64,000 bases of DNA from Lujinxingia sediminis (GCF_004005565.1 NZ_SADD01000007.1:1-64000); one strand, 5' to 3'. Positions 34,576 through 44,916 are shown, counted from the first letter of the stretch. Notes: generated by a model from the letters alone, not told the origin. Numbers and translations: made by a program.

Positions 34576-35862
34576 ATGGACTCAGCCTCCCCCCAAAACT
34601 CGCCGGTTCTGCCTCCCGACCGGCTCCGAGCTGCGCGGCGACTCTTCATCGCCAGCGCGCTGAGCTTCGTGGTGGCCGCCGCCCTCGGAGCCCTCTTCCG
34701 CTTCGGCATGCTGCGCGGCGACTTTTTCGGTCTGCAGGCCGGGGACCTTCGTCACGCGCACAGCCACCTGATGCTCATGGGCTGGGCCACCCCGGCGCTC
34801 ATCGCGCTCATCACCGCCCGCGCCCCCGCGCTGGGCTTGCAGCTTCCTCTACGCGCGACCCTCTCCACCGGTTGGCTGGCGCTTGTGCTGGCTGTGCTGA
34901 GCACGCCCGCCTTTGCGCTCTACGGCTACCGCTCGGCGGCCATCGGTGAGGCCAACATCCCGATCGCTGCGGCGCTGAGCGGCGTGGCGATGCTCGTCTG
35001 GTACGCCTTTGCCGCCATCTTCCTTTTCGCCCTTCGCCGCGCCCCGAATCCCCACACGCCCAACCCGGCGCGCTCGCTGCTCACGATCGCCACCGGCGCC
35101 ATGGTCGTCTCGTCGGCGGGGGCCTGGGCGCTGGCCGCGCAGATGATCACAAAGAGCGGCGACGCGTTGAGCCAGCAGCTTGCCGTGCATTTCTTCGTTG
35201 ACCTCTTTGGCATCGGCTGGCTGCTGGTGGGCGCGCTGGCGCTGCTGCGCGCCGAAACCTCCGCGGCCGCATCGGCCACCGAGAGCCGAGCGCGATGGAT
35301 GCTCCTCATCGGGCTGCCCCTGGTCTTTCTGGCGGGCATGCCCGCAGCCGACCTCGCTCCCCGGATTCTGCTCATCGGACACCTCGCCGCGGCGCTGAGC
35401 GCGGCCGGGTTTATGGCGCTCAGCCTGCCGCTGTGGCGCGCGCTGAAGGGCTGGCGACGGGTAGCTCTGGGCCTGGTGATGGCCAGCGCGCTGATGCTTG
35501 CGGCGATCGCGATTCCTCCGGTAGCACAGTGGGGCCAGAGCGCCGGGCTGCGACTGTTCTTTTTGCACACGGCTTTTGCCGGGGCGGTGACGCTCGCGTT
35601 GATCAGCGTCGCGGCCCGCACCTTTGGACCCTCTCGAAGTCCGGCGCCCGCAACCTTTGCGCTGGCCATCGCCCTCCTCCTGATCACGCTTCTGCCCCTG
35701 ACCGGGTTGATGCCCACCGCTCTCTCCGGGCGCTGGGTGCTCGTCTCGGCCCTTGCAGGCGCGCTCGGGGCCACTATGCTGAGCGCGCTTGCCACCCTGC
35801 AGGCCCTCCTTCCTCGCACCACCCCCTCCCCAACGCCCTCCCAGGCCCCGAGGCAGCAATGA
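34576..35862 (+). CDS. Polytopic membrane protein with His-rich first helix
   Basis: 428 aa with about 12 predicted transmembrane helices. The first loop/helix carries 'DLRHAHSHLMLMGWATP'. Later helices contain single histidines ('QQLAVHFFVDLFGIGW', 'LRLFFLHTAFAGAV'). The H-x-H-x-H-x(5)-GW pattern and spaced intramembrane His recall haem-copper-oxidase-like or NnrS-like membrane proteins, but I cannot assign a family. The frame is open from 34018 through the low-complexity tract; the ATG at 34576 is the first with a sensible N terminus. The stop overlaps the decarboxylase start (ATGA), so the two are co-translated. Confidence 0.72.
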   Translation: MDSASPQNSPVLPPDRLRAARRLFIASALSFVVAAALGALFRFGMLRGDFFGLQAGDLRHAHSHLMLMGWATPALIALITARAPALGLQLPLRATLSTGWLALVLAVLSTPAFALYGYRSAAIGEANIPIAAALSGVAMLVWYAFAAIFLFALRRAPNPHTPNPARSLLTIATGAMVVSSAGAWALAAQMITKSGDALSQQLAVHFFVDLFGIGWLLVGALALLRAETSAAASATESRARWMLLIGLPLVFLAGMPAADLAPRILLIGHLAAALSAAGFMALSLPLWRALKGWRRVALGLVMASALMLAAIAIPPVAQWGQSAGLRLFFLHTAFAGAVTLALISVAARTFGPSRSPAPATFALAIALLLITLLPLTGLMPTALSGRWVLVSALAGALGATMLSALATLQALLPRTTPSPTPSQAPRQQ

Positions 35863-37790
35863 GCGCCGACGCCATCTCCCCCACCGACGCCCCACTTCGC
35901 CCCGACGCCCCACTTCGCCCCGACGCACCGGGGGCCGACGACTGCGCCCCGAGCGATATCGCGCTTAAAAGCTTCTTTCTGGGCCCCCAGGCCGAAAACG
36001 CCGAGTGGCTGCGCCAGATCATCAACCAGGTCTTCGAGAGCTACGTGCGCTGGCGCCGCGAGGTCTACCCCGACGACGGCCGCGCCATCTCGCAAAACGA
36101 CCGCCAGTCCTCGGAGTTTCAGGGGCGCCGCCGCCATTTCGAACGCGAGCTCCTCGACCTGCTGGCCCGCTTCGAGTCGGAAGTCCCCAAGTACAGCCCC
36201 CGCTACATCGGGCATATGTTCTCAGAGACCTCGATGCCGGCAATGATCGGCCACGTGCTCACGCTTCTGCATAACCCCAACAACATCTCCGGCGAGTCGT
36301 CGCGGGTCGGGGTGAAACTGGAGGCGGAGGCGATTGAGGCGCTGGCGACCATGCTCGGATTTTTCAATCAGGGTGATCAAACTCGCCAGAATAGTCAGGG
36401 CAAAGCCTCGCCACGCGGGCATTTCACAAGCGGCGGCACCATCGCAAACTTTGAAGCGATGACCCGCGCGCGAAGCCGCATGCTGCGTTTTATCGCCCGC
36501 GGCGCGCAGGCCCGCGAGCGCGGCACCCTCCCGGCGCTCAGCCTCGTGGAGGCCGCGCATCTCGGATGGGCCCGCTACGACGCGTTGCGCCCCGACGCGC
36601 CCTCCGACAGTCCAGACGCCGAAAATGACCCGCTCTCGGGCGACCTGCAGGCGATGAACCCCTTTGCCCTGGCCGAACTTCTCGGCCAGCACTTTGCGCA
36701 GCCCTACCGCGGCCCGGTGCTGCTCGTCGGCGAACACAAGCATTACTCCTGGGTCAAAGGCGTGGAGCTCCTGGGCCTGGGCAAAGAGGCGTTGTGGCCG
36801 GTGCGCTTGAGCGCCGAGGGCACCCTCTGCATCGAGCATCTTGAACAACGCCTCAATGAGGCCGCCGCGGCCGGGCGCCCGGTGCTGATGGTCGTCTCGG
36901 TGGCGGGAACCACCGAGCTTGGTGCCTTCGATCCCATCGATGCGGTGCAGGATCTGCTCGATCGTCGCGCCGCCGCCCTCGGGCACCACATCTGGCACCA
37001 CGTCGACGCGGCCTACGGGGGCTTCTTCGCCGCCAGCGTGGACTCCAACGAGGCCGGCTCTGCGCTGAGCGAGCCGGTCTGCCACGCGCTCAAAGCCATC
37101 GGCCGGGTCAACTCTGTGACCCTCGACCCCCATAAGCTCGGCTATGTCCCCTATGCCTCGGGCGCCTTTATCGCCCGCCAGGCCCGCGAGTACCTGGCCC
37201 ACCGCATCGACGCGCCCTACCTGGTCTTTGACGAAGAGGCCCGCGACCCGGGCCCTCAAACCCTCGAAGGCTCGCGCTCGGCAGCCGGTGCCGTGGCCAC
37301 CTGGCTGACTGCCCGCACGATCGGTCTGAACAACCAGGGCTACGGCCGAATCCTGCGTCGCACCCTTCAAGCTCGCCAGCGCCTGGAGGCCGCCCTGGGC
37401 GAGCTGGCGCATCCGGTGAGGATGTTGCCGGCCTCCTCCAACCTTCTGGGCTTCTGCGTGGGGGCGCCTGGCGAGTCCCTGAGCACCATCAACGCACGCA
37501 GCGAGGCGCTCTACACCCGATTTGGGCCCCAGGGCGCCGGCGACTTCTTCGTCTCCAAAACCTCGCTGGGCCTTGAGGCCTACGGCGCTCTGCTGCACCC
37601 GCTGCTCACCGACTGGGGGGTGGCGCGTGATGACGCCGACACCACCCACCTCACCGTCCTGCGCTTAAGCGTGATGAACCCCTTTATCGATGCGCGCGAG
37701 ATGAAGCTCGACCTCTCCCGGGCCTTTGCACAGGCGCTGAGCGAGGCGCTTGATGCCCTCGCTAAAGAGGGCATGTTCAAAGGCGCATAA
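35859..37790 (+). CDS. PLP-dependent amino-acid decarboxylase (group II)
   Basis: 643 aa. Pyridoxal-phosphate fold-type I decarboxylase of the glutamate/tyrosine/aromatic group. Motifs: 'HFTSGGTIANFEAM' (phosphate-binding region), 'WHHVDAAYGGFFAA' (cofactor Asp) and 'SVTLDPHKLGYVPY' with the Schiff-base Lys. The N-terminal residues 1-35 include a duplicated 'APLRPD' and are probably disordered. The length is greater than classical GadB (about 465 aa) and close to the larger bacterial decarboxylases with N- and C-terminal extensions. The substrate is not determinable here. It is coupled to the upstream membrane protein gene. Confidence 0.88.
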   Translation: MSADAISPTDAPLRPDAPLRPDAPGADDCAPSDIALKSFFLGPQAENAEWLRQIINQVFESYVRWRREVYPDDGRAISQNDRQSSEFQGRRRHFERELLDLLARFESEVPKYSPRYIGHMFSETSMPAMIGHVLTLLHNPNNISGESSRVGVKLEAEAIEALATMLGFFNQGDQTRQNSQGKASPRGHFTSGGTIANFEAMTRARSRMLRFIARGAQARERGTLPALSLVEAAHLGWARYDALRPDAPSDSPDAENDPLSGDLQAMNPFALAELLGQHFAQPYRGPVLLVGEHKHYSWVKGVELLGLGKEALWPVRLSAEGTLCIEHLEQRLNEAAAAGRPVLMVVSVAGTTELGAFDPIDAVQDLLDRRAAALGHHIWHHVDAAYGGFFAASVDSNEAGSALSEPVCHALKAIGRVNSVTLDPHKLGYVPYASGAFIARQAREYLAHRIDAPYLVFDEEARDPGPQTLEGSRSAAGAVATWLTARTIGLNNQGYGRILRRTLQARQRLEAALGELAHPVRMLPASSNLLGFCVGAPGESLSTINARSEALYTRFGPQGAGDFFVSKTSLGLEAYGALLHPLLTDWGVARDDADTTHLTVLRLSVMNPFIDAREMKLDLSRAFAQALSEALDALAKEGMFKGA

Positions 37791-37811
37791 CGTTTTTCCT
37801 GACTGAAAAAC

Positions 37812-38651
37812 TCAACGAAGCTGCACCCAGCCCAGCCCGTCGGCGGCCATCGCCACGGTGAGCACCGCCAGGGTGAGGATCAGCACCTGACGCAGCGCCC
37901 CGGCCGAAACTTTTGCGCCCAGCCGTGCGCCGAGGTTTGAGCCGATCATTACACCGGCCATCGCCGGAACGGTGACGGCAACGTCGACCACCCCGGCCAT
38001 CGCCAGAATCAGCGCGCTGACCGAAGCGGTCGTGCCCACCATAAAGGTGCTCGTGGCCGCTGCGGCCCGCAGCGGCACCCGCATCATCGCGCTCATCATC
38101 GGCACCTGCACCGCCCCCCCGCCAATGCCCAGCATCCCGGAGCTCAGGCCCGCCAGCCAGCTCAGCGTCACCCCGCGCTTCATGCGCTGAGGCACATAGC
38201 TCAAGGGTTTGGCGGTCGTCGGATCGTCAAACTCGGTGGCCATGCCAAAGGGATCGTGCCCGCCCGGAGGCACCACCTCCGCGCCGCGCGGTGCCGCCAC
38301 CAGCGCGGCGATCACCAGCGCCAGCGTCCCGGCAAAGACCAGCTTCAAGGTCTGCACCGGCGAATACACCACGATGATGCCCCCTAAAATCGCCGCCATC
38401 GCCGTCGAGACCTGCAAGAGCAGCGCGAGCTTGATGTGCACCATCCCCCGACGCAGGTACTCCGCGCTGCCGTTGAGCGAGTTGAGCACCACACAAATCG
38501 CGCTCGCCGCAATCGCCGCCTTCAGGTCCACGCCCAGCACCAGCGAGAGCACCGGCACGATAAAGACCCCGCCGCCCAGCCCCACCATCGAGCCCAGCCC
38601 GCCGGCCAGAAACCCCGTCACAAAGATCGCCACGATGATCATCGCACCCAT
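37812..38651 (-). CDS. TauE/SafE family anion exporter
   Basis: 279 aa. Typical sulfite/sulfonate exporter-like protein with two homologous halves, each beginning with a Gly-rich helix: 'GGLGSMVGLGGGVFIVPVL' and 'GLSSGMLGIGGGAVQVPMM'. About eight transmembrane helices. The start overlaps the stop of the DUF1634 gene (TGATG), so the open frame further upstream belongs to that gene's shadow. The hydrophilic linker between halves is longer than usual (about residues 125-165). The transported anion is unknown. Confidence 0.9.
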   Translation of the reverse strand: MGAMIIVAIFVTGFLAGGLGSMVGLGGGVFIVPVLSLVLGVDLKAAIAASAICVVLNSLNGSAEYLRRGMVHIKLALLLQVSTAMAAILGGIIVVYSPVQTLKLVFAGTLALVIAALVAAPRGAEVVPPGGHDPFGMATEFDDPTTAKPLSYVPQRMKRGVTLSWLAGLSSGMLGIGGGAVQVPMMSAMMRVPLRAAAATSTFMVGTTASVSALILAMAGVVDVAVTVPAMAGVMIGSNLGARLGAKVSAGALRQVLILTLAVLTVAMAADGLGWVQLR

Positions 38652-39013
38652 CACGCCCCCTTCAGCGACATCTTCAGCGGCACCGAGAGCACCACAATCA
38701 CCAGCACCAGCAACGCCAGCCCCCCCTGCATCCAGCGCCTGGAACCCAGCGCCCGCCAGGCCAGGATCACCAGCCCCGCAGAGGGCCCGGCGATCAACAG
38801 CCACACCCCCAGCGTGGTGAGCACCGAGACATCCAGGCTGCGGATCCCCTCCACAAGCTGCGAAGGTGTCCATAACCCCCGGCGAATCACCCCGGTGAGC
38901 ATAAACTCCAGCGCCACCCCCAGAAGCGCCATCGCCATGCCCACAAGGCTCAGCCATCGATAGAGCACGCCGACGACCAGAGAGTCGTCACGGCTCGCCA
39001 TACTCACTGCCAT
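38651..39013 (-). CDS. DUF1634-like membrane protein
   Basis: 120 aa, three transmembrane helices ('WLSLVGMAMALLGVALEFML', 'VLTTLGVWLLIAGPSAGLVI', 'GGLALLVLVIVVLSVPLKM'). A small protein of this layout commonly sits directly upstream of a TauE/SafE gene, as here, and probably assists or forms a complex with the exporter. The ATG at 39013 has AAGGA six bases upstream. Translationally coupled to the exporter. Confidence 0.85.
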   Translation of the reverse strand: MAVSMASRDDSLVVGVLYRWLSLVGMAMALLGVALEFMLTGVIRRGLWTPSQLVEGIRSLDVSVLTTLGVWLLIAGPSAGLVILAWRALGSRRWMQGGLALLVLVIVVLSVPLKMSLKGA

Positions 39014-39190
39014 ATCCAGTCCTTGTGCTCAGAACCAGGCCTCGCCATGGTGGGCCCGACCTGCGGCAACCTGAAAGAAGGAGGCCGTCGGCGTCAACAC
39101 CGCGATCCTCCTCCTTCGTCCGAACGTGTCTACAATCAGCACGGCCTCGGTCACCCATAACGACGATCACCTGCGGGGGGGAACAACGCC

Positions 39191-42100
39191 ATGCCGAAGA
39201 CGCCATGGTATCAAGACGCCGTCATCTACGAAGTTCATGTGCGCTCGTTCTTTGATAGCGACGGCGACGGCATCGGCGATCTGCGCGGGCTCACCCAGCG
39301 CCTGGACTACCTCGAAGAGCTCGGCGTCACCGCCCTGTGGCTTCTGCCCTTCTACCCCTCGCCACTCAAAGACGATGGCTACGACATCGCCAGCTACACC
39401 GAGGTGCACCCGGATTACGGGACGTTGCGCGACTTCCAAACATTCCTGCGCGAAGCCCACCGCCGGGGATTAAAGGTCATCACCGAGCTTGTGCTCAACC
39501 ACACCTCCGACCAGCACCCCTGGTTTCAGCGGGCCCGCCGCGCCCCGCGCGGCTCGGTGGAGCGCGACTTCTACGTCTGGAGCGACACCCCGGATCGCTA
39601 CCGCGAGGCGCGCATCATCTTCAGCGACGTCAAACACTCCAACTGGACCTACGATCCGGTGGCCGGGCAGTACTTCTGGCACCGCTTCTATGACCATCAG
39701 CCCGACTTAAACTTCGACAACCCTCAGGTGCGCAAAGCCGTCTTCGAGATCGTCGACTTCTGGATGAAGATGGGCATCGACGGGCTGCGCCTGGACGCCA
39801 TCACCTACCTCTACGAGCGCGAGGGCACGACCTGCGAGGGCCTTCCCGAAACCCACGCCTTTTTGCGCGACCTGCGCGCGCACGTCGATGAGCGCTACGA
39901 AGATCGCATGCTCCTGGCCGAGGCCAACCTCTGGCCCGAAGACGCTGTGGCCTTCTTTGGCCAGGGCGACGAATGCCATATGGCCTTTCATTTCCCGCTG
40001 ATGCCTCGCCTCTTTATGGCCGTGGAAATGGAAGATCGTCAGCCGATTGTCGACATCCTCGATCAGACCCCGGAGCTGCCCGAGGGCTGCCAGTGGGCGC
40101 TCTTTTTGCGCAACCACGACGAGCTCACCCTGGAGATGGTCACCGACGAGGAGCGCGACTTTATGTACCGGGCCTTTGCCCCGGAGCTGCGCATGCGGGT
40201 CAACCTGGGAATTCGCCGACGCCTCGCACCCATATTGCGCGGCGACGGGCGCAAAATTCGCCTGCTCTACGCCCTGCTGCTCTCCCTGCCCGGCACGCCC
40301 ATTCTCTACTACGGCGATGAAATCGGCATGGGCGACAACTACCACCTGGGCGATCGCAACGGGGTGCGCACCCCGATGCAATGGAGCGCCGATCGCAACG
40401 GAGGCTTCTCTCGCGCCAACCCCCAGAGCCTTTTCCTGCCGGTGATCACCGATCCCGCCTACCACTACATGAGCACCAACGTGGAGACCCAGGAGAACGC
40501 CCCGGCCTCGCTTCTGCGCTGGATCAAGCGGCTGATCGCCATCCGCCAGAACAGCCCGGCGCTTAAGCGCGGGGAGCTGACGATGATGCCCTGCACCAAC
40601 CACCGGGTGCTGGCGATGCGCCGTACCACCGAGGACGATGACGCGCTGCTGGTGCTCAACCTCTCGCACGCAGCGCAACACGTGCATCTGGATTTGAGCG
40701 ATGCGGCCGAGCGCTGGCCTGTTGAATTATGGGGCCGCACGCAATTTCCCCCGATTCATCCGGAGCGTGCGCGCCGCTACGCCCTCTCGCTGGCGCCCTA
40801 CGCGTTCTACTGGTTCAACCTCTCCAAACGCCCCCTCGATGAAGCCCAGCTGATGGAGCCCCCCGCCCCGCGCGGCCCCCTGGAGGTGCGCGATGACTGG
40901 TCGGCGATCTTTGAGGGCCGCATGCGCGCTCCTTTTCTGCGCCGCCTTACCGAATTCTTGCACCATCAGCCCTGGTTCAACCCCCGCGCCCGACGCCTCG
41001 AAACGCTGGAGATTCAAGAACGCATTCGCATGCGCTGGGAGGAAGGCCTCACGCTGATCTGCCTGCTGGAAGCCACCTTTCTCGACGGAGAAAACGAGAT
41101 CTACATGCTGCCCATCGGCTTCTCCACCGATCAGCGCGCCGATCGCATCCGCGAACAATCCCCTCACGCCATCATCACCAGACTACGCCTGGAGCGCACC
41201 GGTGAATCCGGTGAGCTCTACGACGCCTCGGTCAGCCCCGGCTTTGTGAGCGCCCTACTCGGTTACATCCGCAAAAGCTGGACCCTCAACGGGATGGAGG
41301 GCAGTTTCCAGGGCCACTGGGTCGAGCACTTCCAGGACCTCACCCCGGAGCGTCTCAGCGCGCTTCCCCTCCACCTGCTCGAGATCAACCACACCCACAC
41401 CTCGGTGGTCTTCGGCGAAGATCTCGTCGTCAAACTCTTCCGCCGCCTGGAGTCCGGACGCTCGGTCGATGTGGAAGTCGGCCAATTTCTACTGGAAAGC
41501 GACTTCCCTGGCGTCGCCCCGCTCACCGGCCACCTCGACTACCACCGCGGTCGATGGGAACCGACAACCCTGGCCACGGTGCACCGCTTTGTGCCCCACC
41601 GTGCCGACGGGCTGACCTGGTTTCTCGATCACGCCACCGACCACCTGCAACACCGCCGCCCCGAGGAGATTGAACCACCGGAGCTCCTTGACGGCGTGCG
41701 TGCGCAGACGCTGATTCGCCTCAATCCAGACGACTTTGATCTGGCCGACGACGACCGTGTCTTCCTCAACCAGGCTCGCCAGCTCGGCCAGCGCGCCGCC
41801 GAGCTGCACACCGCCTTGGCCAGCGGGCCGCCCGAGACCCCCTTTGAGCCCACGCTCTTCTCCACCTCCTATGAGCGCACCCGCTACCACTCCATGCGCA
41901 CCCTGACTCTTCGCACCATGCGCCTGCTGCGTCGAAGGCTCAGCACGCTGGAGTCCCATCAGGCGATGGCGCGCCTGGTGCTCGACCAGGAGCCGGAGAT
42001 CCTGGCCCGATTTAAAACCATGGTCGGCCGGGGCCTGGGCGGGATGCGCATCCGCATTCACGGCGACTTCCACCTCGAAGAGGTACTGCGTACCGTCGAT

Positions 42101-42529
42101 GACTTTGTGATCATCGACCTTGAGGGCCACCCCTGGCTTCCCATTGGCGAGAGGCGCATCAAACGCACGCCCCTGCGCGACGTGGCCACCATGCTGCGCT
42201 CCTTTCACCACACCAGCATGCTCGCCTGGCAGCGTACCTGTCGCGCCGACCTCCCCCGCGACCTCGATCCAGACGAGCTCCCCGAGGCGCTTGAGATCTT
42301 CAAGGCCGCGCAGCGCTGGTACGCACTCTGCGCCAACGCCTTCTTAAGCGGCTACCTTCCCCCGGCCACCTCTGCAGGTTTTCTACCCAACACCCCCGAG
42401 GGCATCGCCGAGCTCCTCGACGTGATGCGACTTCAAAAAGCCCTGCGCCAACTTGAGCATGACCTGGAGCGTGGCAAGCCCATCGATCTCTCGCTGATCG
42501 CGGTGACCGCCCAGTTGATGGCCCGCTAA
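39191..42529 (+). CDS. treS: Trehalose synthase-maltokinase fusion (TreS-Mak)
   Basis: 1112 aa. Residues 1-550 are a GH13 trehalose synthase ('WYQDAVIYEVHVRSFFDSDG', nucleophile region 'GIDGLRLDAITYLYER', acid/base 'LLAEANLWPEDAV', 'FLRNHDELTLEM') that interconverts maltose and trehalose. Residues from about 560 form a maltokinase (Pep2-type: 'IHGDFHLEEVLR', 'IIDLEGHPWLPIGERRIK', 'TPLRDVATMLRSFHH') that phosphorylates maltose. Usual maltokinases read DFEGEP where this has DLEGHP. Together the product is maltose-1-phosphate, the donor for GlgE alpha-glucan synthesis; no glgE lies in the window. A run of G residues precedes the ATG. Confidence 0.95.
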   Translation: MPKTPWYQDAVIYEVHVRSFFDSDGDGIGDLRGLTQRLDYLEELGVTALWLLPFYPSPLKDDGYDIASYTEVHPDYGTLRDFQTFLREAHRRGLKVITELVLNHTSDQHPWFQRARRAPRGSVERDFYVWSDTPDRYREARIIFSDVKHSNWTYDPVAGQYFWHRFYDHQPDLNFDNPQVRKAVFEIVDFWMKMGIDGLRLDAITYLYEREGTTCEGLPETHAFLRDLRAHVDERYEDRMLLAEANLWPEDAVAFFGQGDECHMAFHFPLMPRLFMAVEMEDRQPIVDILDQTPELPEGCQWALFLRNHDELTLEMVTDEERDFMYRAFAPELRMRVNLGIRRRLAPILRGDGRKIRLLYALLLSLPGTPILYYGDEIGMGDNYHLGDRNGVRTPMQWSADRNGGFSRANPQSLFLPVITDPAYHYMSTNVETQENAPASLLRWIKRLIAIRQNSPALKRGELTMMPCTNHRVLAMRRTTEDDDALLVLNLSHAAQHVHLDLSDAAERWPVELWGRTQFPPIHPERARRYALSLAPYAFYWFNLSKRPLDEAQLMEPPAPRGPLEVRDDWSAIFEGRMRAPFLRRLTEFLHHQPWFNPRARRLETLEIQERIRMRWEEGLTLICLLEATFLDGENEIYMLPIGFSTDQRADRIREQSPHAIITRLRLERTGESGELYDASVSPGFVSALLGYIRKSWTLNGMEGSFQGHWVEHFQDLTPERLSALPLHLLEINHTHTSVVFGEDLVVKLFRRLESGRSVDVEVGQFLLESDFPGVAPLTGHLDYHRGRWEPTTLATVHRFVPHRADGLTWFLDHATDHLQHRRPEEIEPPELLDGVRAQTLIRLNPDDFDLADDDRVFLNQARQLGQRAAELHTALASGPPETPFEPTLFSTSYERTRYHSMRTLTLRTMRLLRRRLSTLESHQAMARLVLDQEPEILARFKTMVGRGLGGMRIRIHGDFHLEEVLRTVDDFVIIDLEGHPWLPIGERRIKRTPLRDVATMLRSFHHTSMLAWQRTCRADLPRDLDPDELPEALEIFKAAQRWYALCANAFLSGYLPPATSAGFLPNTPEGIAELLDVMRLQKALRQLEHDLERGKPIDLSLIAVTAQLMAR

Positions 42530-42591
42530 CCGCCGAATCAACATCAAGCCAGCACTTCGCCCGGCTCGATCCCCATCCCCCCGACCATCCT

Positions 42592-44100
42592 CTAAAGCTG
42601 CGGCGAGATCGGCCCGACCTGCTGACCCACCACCGAGATCTGGGCCGGCGTCGCAAAACCTTCCCCGGGCTGCGGGCCTTCGGTGGCGCGCTCCAGAAAT
42701 CGCTCGGCCCAGCGGTACACATCGCTCGTTGCGATGATCCGGCGCATCGCGCGCATCCGCGTTCGCCGGCGCGCCTCATCCATCTGCACCGCCCGCGCCA
42801 TCGCATCGGCGCTCGCCACCCGATCGTAGGGGTTGACCAGCACCGCCCCCTCGCCAAGCTGCGCGGCCGCGCCGGCGAATTCGCTGAGCACCAGCGCCCC
42901 GTTCTCATCAACCTGGCAGGCGCAATACTCCTTGGCCACAAGGTTCATCCCGTCGCGCAGGGGCGTGACCAGTGCCACCACCGCCAGCCGGTAGAGCGCG
43001 GCAAGCTCCACCGGATTTACCCGGTTATAGAGGTAGCGAATCGGCTGCCAACCCGAGGTGCTAAAGCGCCCGTTGATACGTCCCACCACCCGGTCGAACT
43101 CGCGCTTGAGCGACCGATACTCACTCACATTCTCCCGGCTGGGCACCACCAGCTGAAAGAACACCACCTGCTCACGAAGATGAGGATGCCGCTCCAGCAT
43201 CAACTCAAAGGCGCGCAAGCGATGGATCAACCCCTTGGTATAATCAAGTCGGTCGATGCCCAGAAACATCCGGTAGGCGCCGATCTCGTCTTGCAACGCC
43301 CTCACGCGCTCCTCCACCTCTGCGCTTGCCGCACGCTCCGAGAAGGCCTCAAAATCCATGCCGATCGGAAACGCTCCCGCCTCCACCCGCCGCCCGTCTT
43401 CGGCCACCAGCAGCGCCTGACCGCCCTCATGGCGGAGCACTCCTCCTACCCCGAAGGTCTCGGCACACCGCACAAAGTTGCGCACATCGCGCGCGGTCTG
43501 AAACCCCACCAGATCGTACGCAAGAAGCGCCCTCAGCAGCTCACGCCTCCAGGGCAACTTCGCGTAGTTCTCCATGCCCGGAAACGAAATATGCAAAAAA
43601 TGCGCAAGCCGCCCCTTATGCCCCAGCTCCCTTAAGCGCTGCCCCACCTCAAAGAGCTGATAGTCATGCACCCACACCAGCCCCTCCCCCCCCACACAGC
43701 GCATCGTCGCCTCGGCAAAGCGCTGATTCACGCTGCGATACTGCTCAAAATCGGACGCCTCAAAAGAACAACGATCCGCAAACCCATGAAAGAGCGGCCA
43801 GATCACCGAGTTGGAGAACCCCTCATAATACCCCTTATACTGCGCCCTGTTCATCGTCACCGGCTCCAGCGCGTACCCCGCCCGCTCGCCGGCGCGCTGC
43901 AGCCCTTCGGCCCACCCTCGCCCGTCTTCCTCAACCACCCCGGGCCATCCCACCCAGCAGCCCCCCTGCCGCTCTAAAATAGGCTGCATCGCCGCCACCA
44001 ATCCTCCGGCCCCGGGCTCCACCTTCCAGCTCCCGCCCCTCGGACGCATCACCACCGGCAGGCGATTGGACACCACCGTCAACGGCCCTAACGCTGTCAT
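42592..44100 (-). CDS. otsA: Trehalose-6-phosphate synthase (GT20)
   Basis: 502 aa. Glycosyltransferase that joins UDP/ADP-glucose and glucose-6-phosphate. Family motifs: 'VVSNRLPVV', '[20 protein letters not shown]', '[19 protein letters not shown]', '[16 protein letters not shown]' and 'VLSEFAGAA'. The usual HDYH reads HDYQ and FLHIPFP reads FLHISFP. The ATG at 44100 has AGGAG five bases upstream and is preferred to the one at 44133. Convergent with treS (62 bp between stops). No otsB phosphatase follows. A glucosylglycerol-phosphate synthase is the main alternative within the family. Confidence 0.9.
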   Translation of the reverse strand: MTALGPLTVVSNRLPVVMRPRGGSWKVEPGAGGLVAAMQPILERQGGCWVGWPGVVEEDGRGWAEGLQRAGERAGYALEPVTMNRAQYKGYYEGFSNSVIWPLFHGFADRCSFEASDFEQYRSVNQRFAEATMRCVGGEGLVWVHDYQLFEVGQRLRELGHKGRLAHFLHISFPGMENYAKLPWRRELLRALLAYDLVGFQTARDVRNFVRCAETFGVGGVLRHEGGQALLVAEDGRRVEAGAFPIGMDFEAFSERAASAEVEERVRALQDEIGAYRMFLGIDRLDYTKGLIHRLRAFELMLERHPHLREQVVFFQLVVPSRENVSEYRSLKREFDRVVGRINGRFSTSGWQPIRYLYNRVNPVELAALYRLAVVALVTPLRDGMNLVAKEYCACQVDENGALVLSEFAGAAAQLGEGAVLVNPYDRVASADAMARAVQMDEARRRTRMRAMRRIIATSDVYRWAERFLERATEGPQPGEGFATPAQISVVGQQVGPISPQL

Positions 44101-44299
44101 GCTCGCTCCTGGTCTCTTCCCGTTTCCTGCCATGACTTCAGCCCCCCTAAACCCTAGGCACCGCCACCTCGCGACAAGAAATCCCCCCGGCCTCGCCCTC
44201 CCTTTAACTTTCCCTTGTCAAACCATCGTGTTAGCGTCTCTCCTCTGGTCGTTCGGGACCAGTTCACGACGTAACACTGCATGAGACGCAAGGAGAACG

Positions 44300-44905
44300 A
44301 TGATGTTGAAACGACTGCTGCTGAGCGCCCTGCTTGTCTCGGGTCTCTCTCTGACCACCATGGCCTGCTCCGGCGATAGTGATGATGACAACACCCCCGT
44401 GGTCGACGCGGGCAACGACACCGGTAACGTCGAAGAAGACACCGGCGACGTCGAAGAAGACGCCGGCGACGTCGAAGAAGACGCCAGCGACGTCGAAGAA
44501 GACGCCAGCGACGTCGAAGAAGACGCCGGCGACGTCAACGAAGGTCCCCAGACCGGCGAGCTCGAGAATCCCGAGATCACCGCCGCGAGCTGTGAAGAAA
44601 TCGAAGCCACCACCTGCTTCTCCAACGGCGACTGCACCGAAAGCGAAGTCTGCTTCGATGTGAGCCGGGGCGATGGCGTGGCCTGCTGCGTGCCCGGCAC
44701 CCCCGGCACCTTCGAGCCCGGGGACGACTGCTCTTCTGAAAACGGCCAGCTCGAATGCGCCTCCGGTCTCTGCCTGCAGTTCGATACCGCCGAAGGCGAA
44801 ATCAGCGTCTGCTCGGCCGACTGCACCGAAGACGCCGAGTGCCCCGAAGTGCTGCCCCACTGCAACGCCTTCTTCGGCGTTTGCTCCCCGCCTCCGGCGG
44901 AGTAA
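44300..44905 (+). CDS. Cys-rich lipoprotein with acidic repeat
   Basis: 201 aa. A signal peptide ends in the lipobox 'LTTMAC'. Residues 35-75 are made of DNA-level 21-bp repeats encoding 'GDVEEDA' and 'SDVEEDA' units, a highly acidic linker typical of surface lipoproteins in this lineage. The remaining 110 residues contain about a dozen Cys spaced as in small disulfide modules ('CFSNGDCTESEVCFDVS', 'CSADCTEDAECPEVLPHC'). AAGGAG lies four bases before the ATG. Function unknown; a surface or secreted role is likely. Confidence 0.85.
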   Translation: MMLKRLLLSALLVSGLSLTTMACSGDSDDDNTPVVDAGNDTGNVEEDTGDVEEDAGDVEEDASDVEEDASDVEEDAGDVNEGPQTGELENPEITAASCEEIEATTCFSNGDCTESEVCFDVSRGDGVACCVPGTPGTFEPGDDCSSENGQLECASGLCLQFDTAEGEISVCSADCTEDAECPEVLPHCNAFFGVCSPPPAE

Positions 44906-44916
44906 GCCTCAAAGAA

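Noticed and set aside
34065-34709. Gly/Val/Trp-rich minus-strand frames
   Set aside because: They arise from a C/A-rich low-complexity tract.
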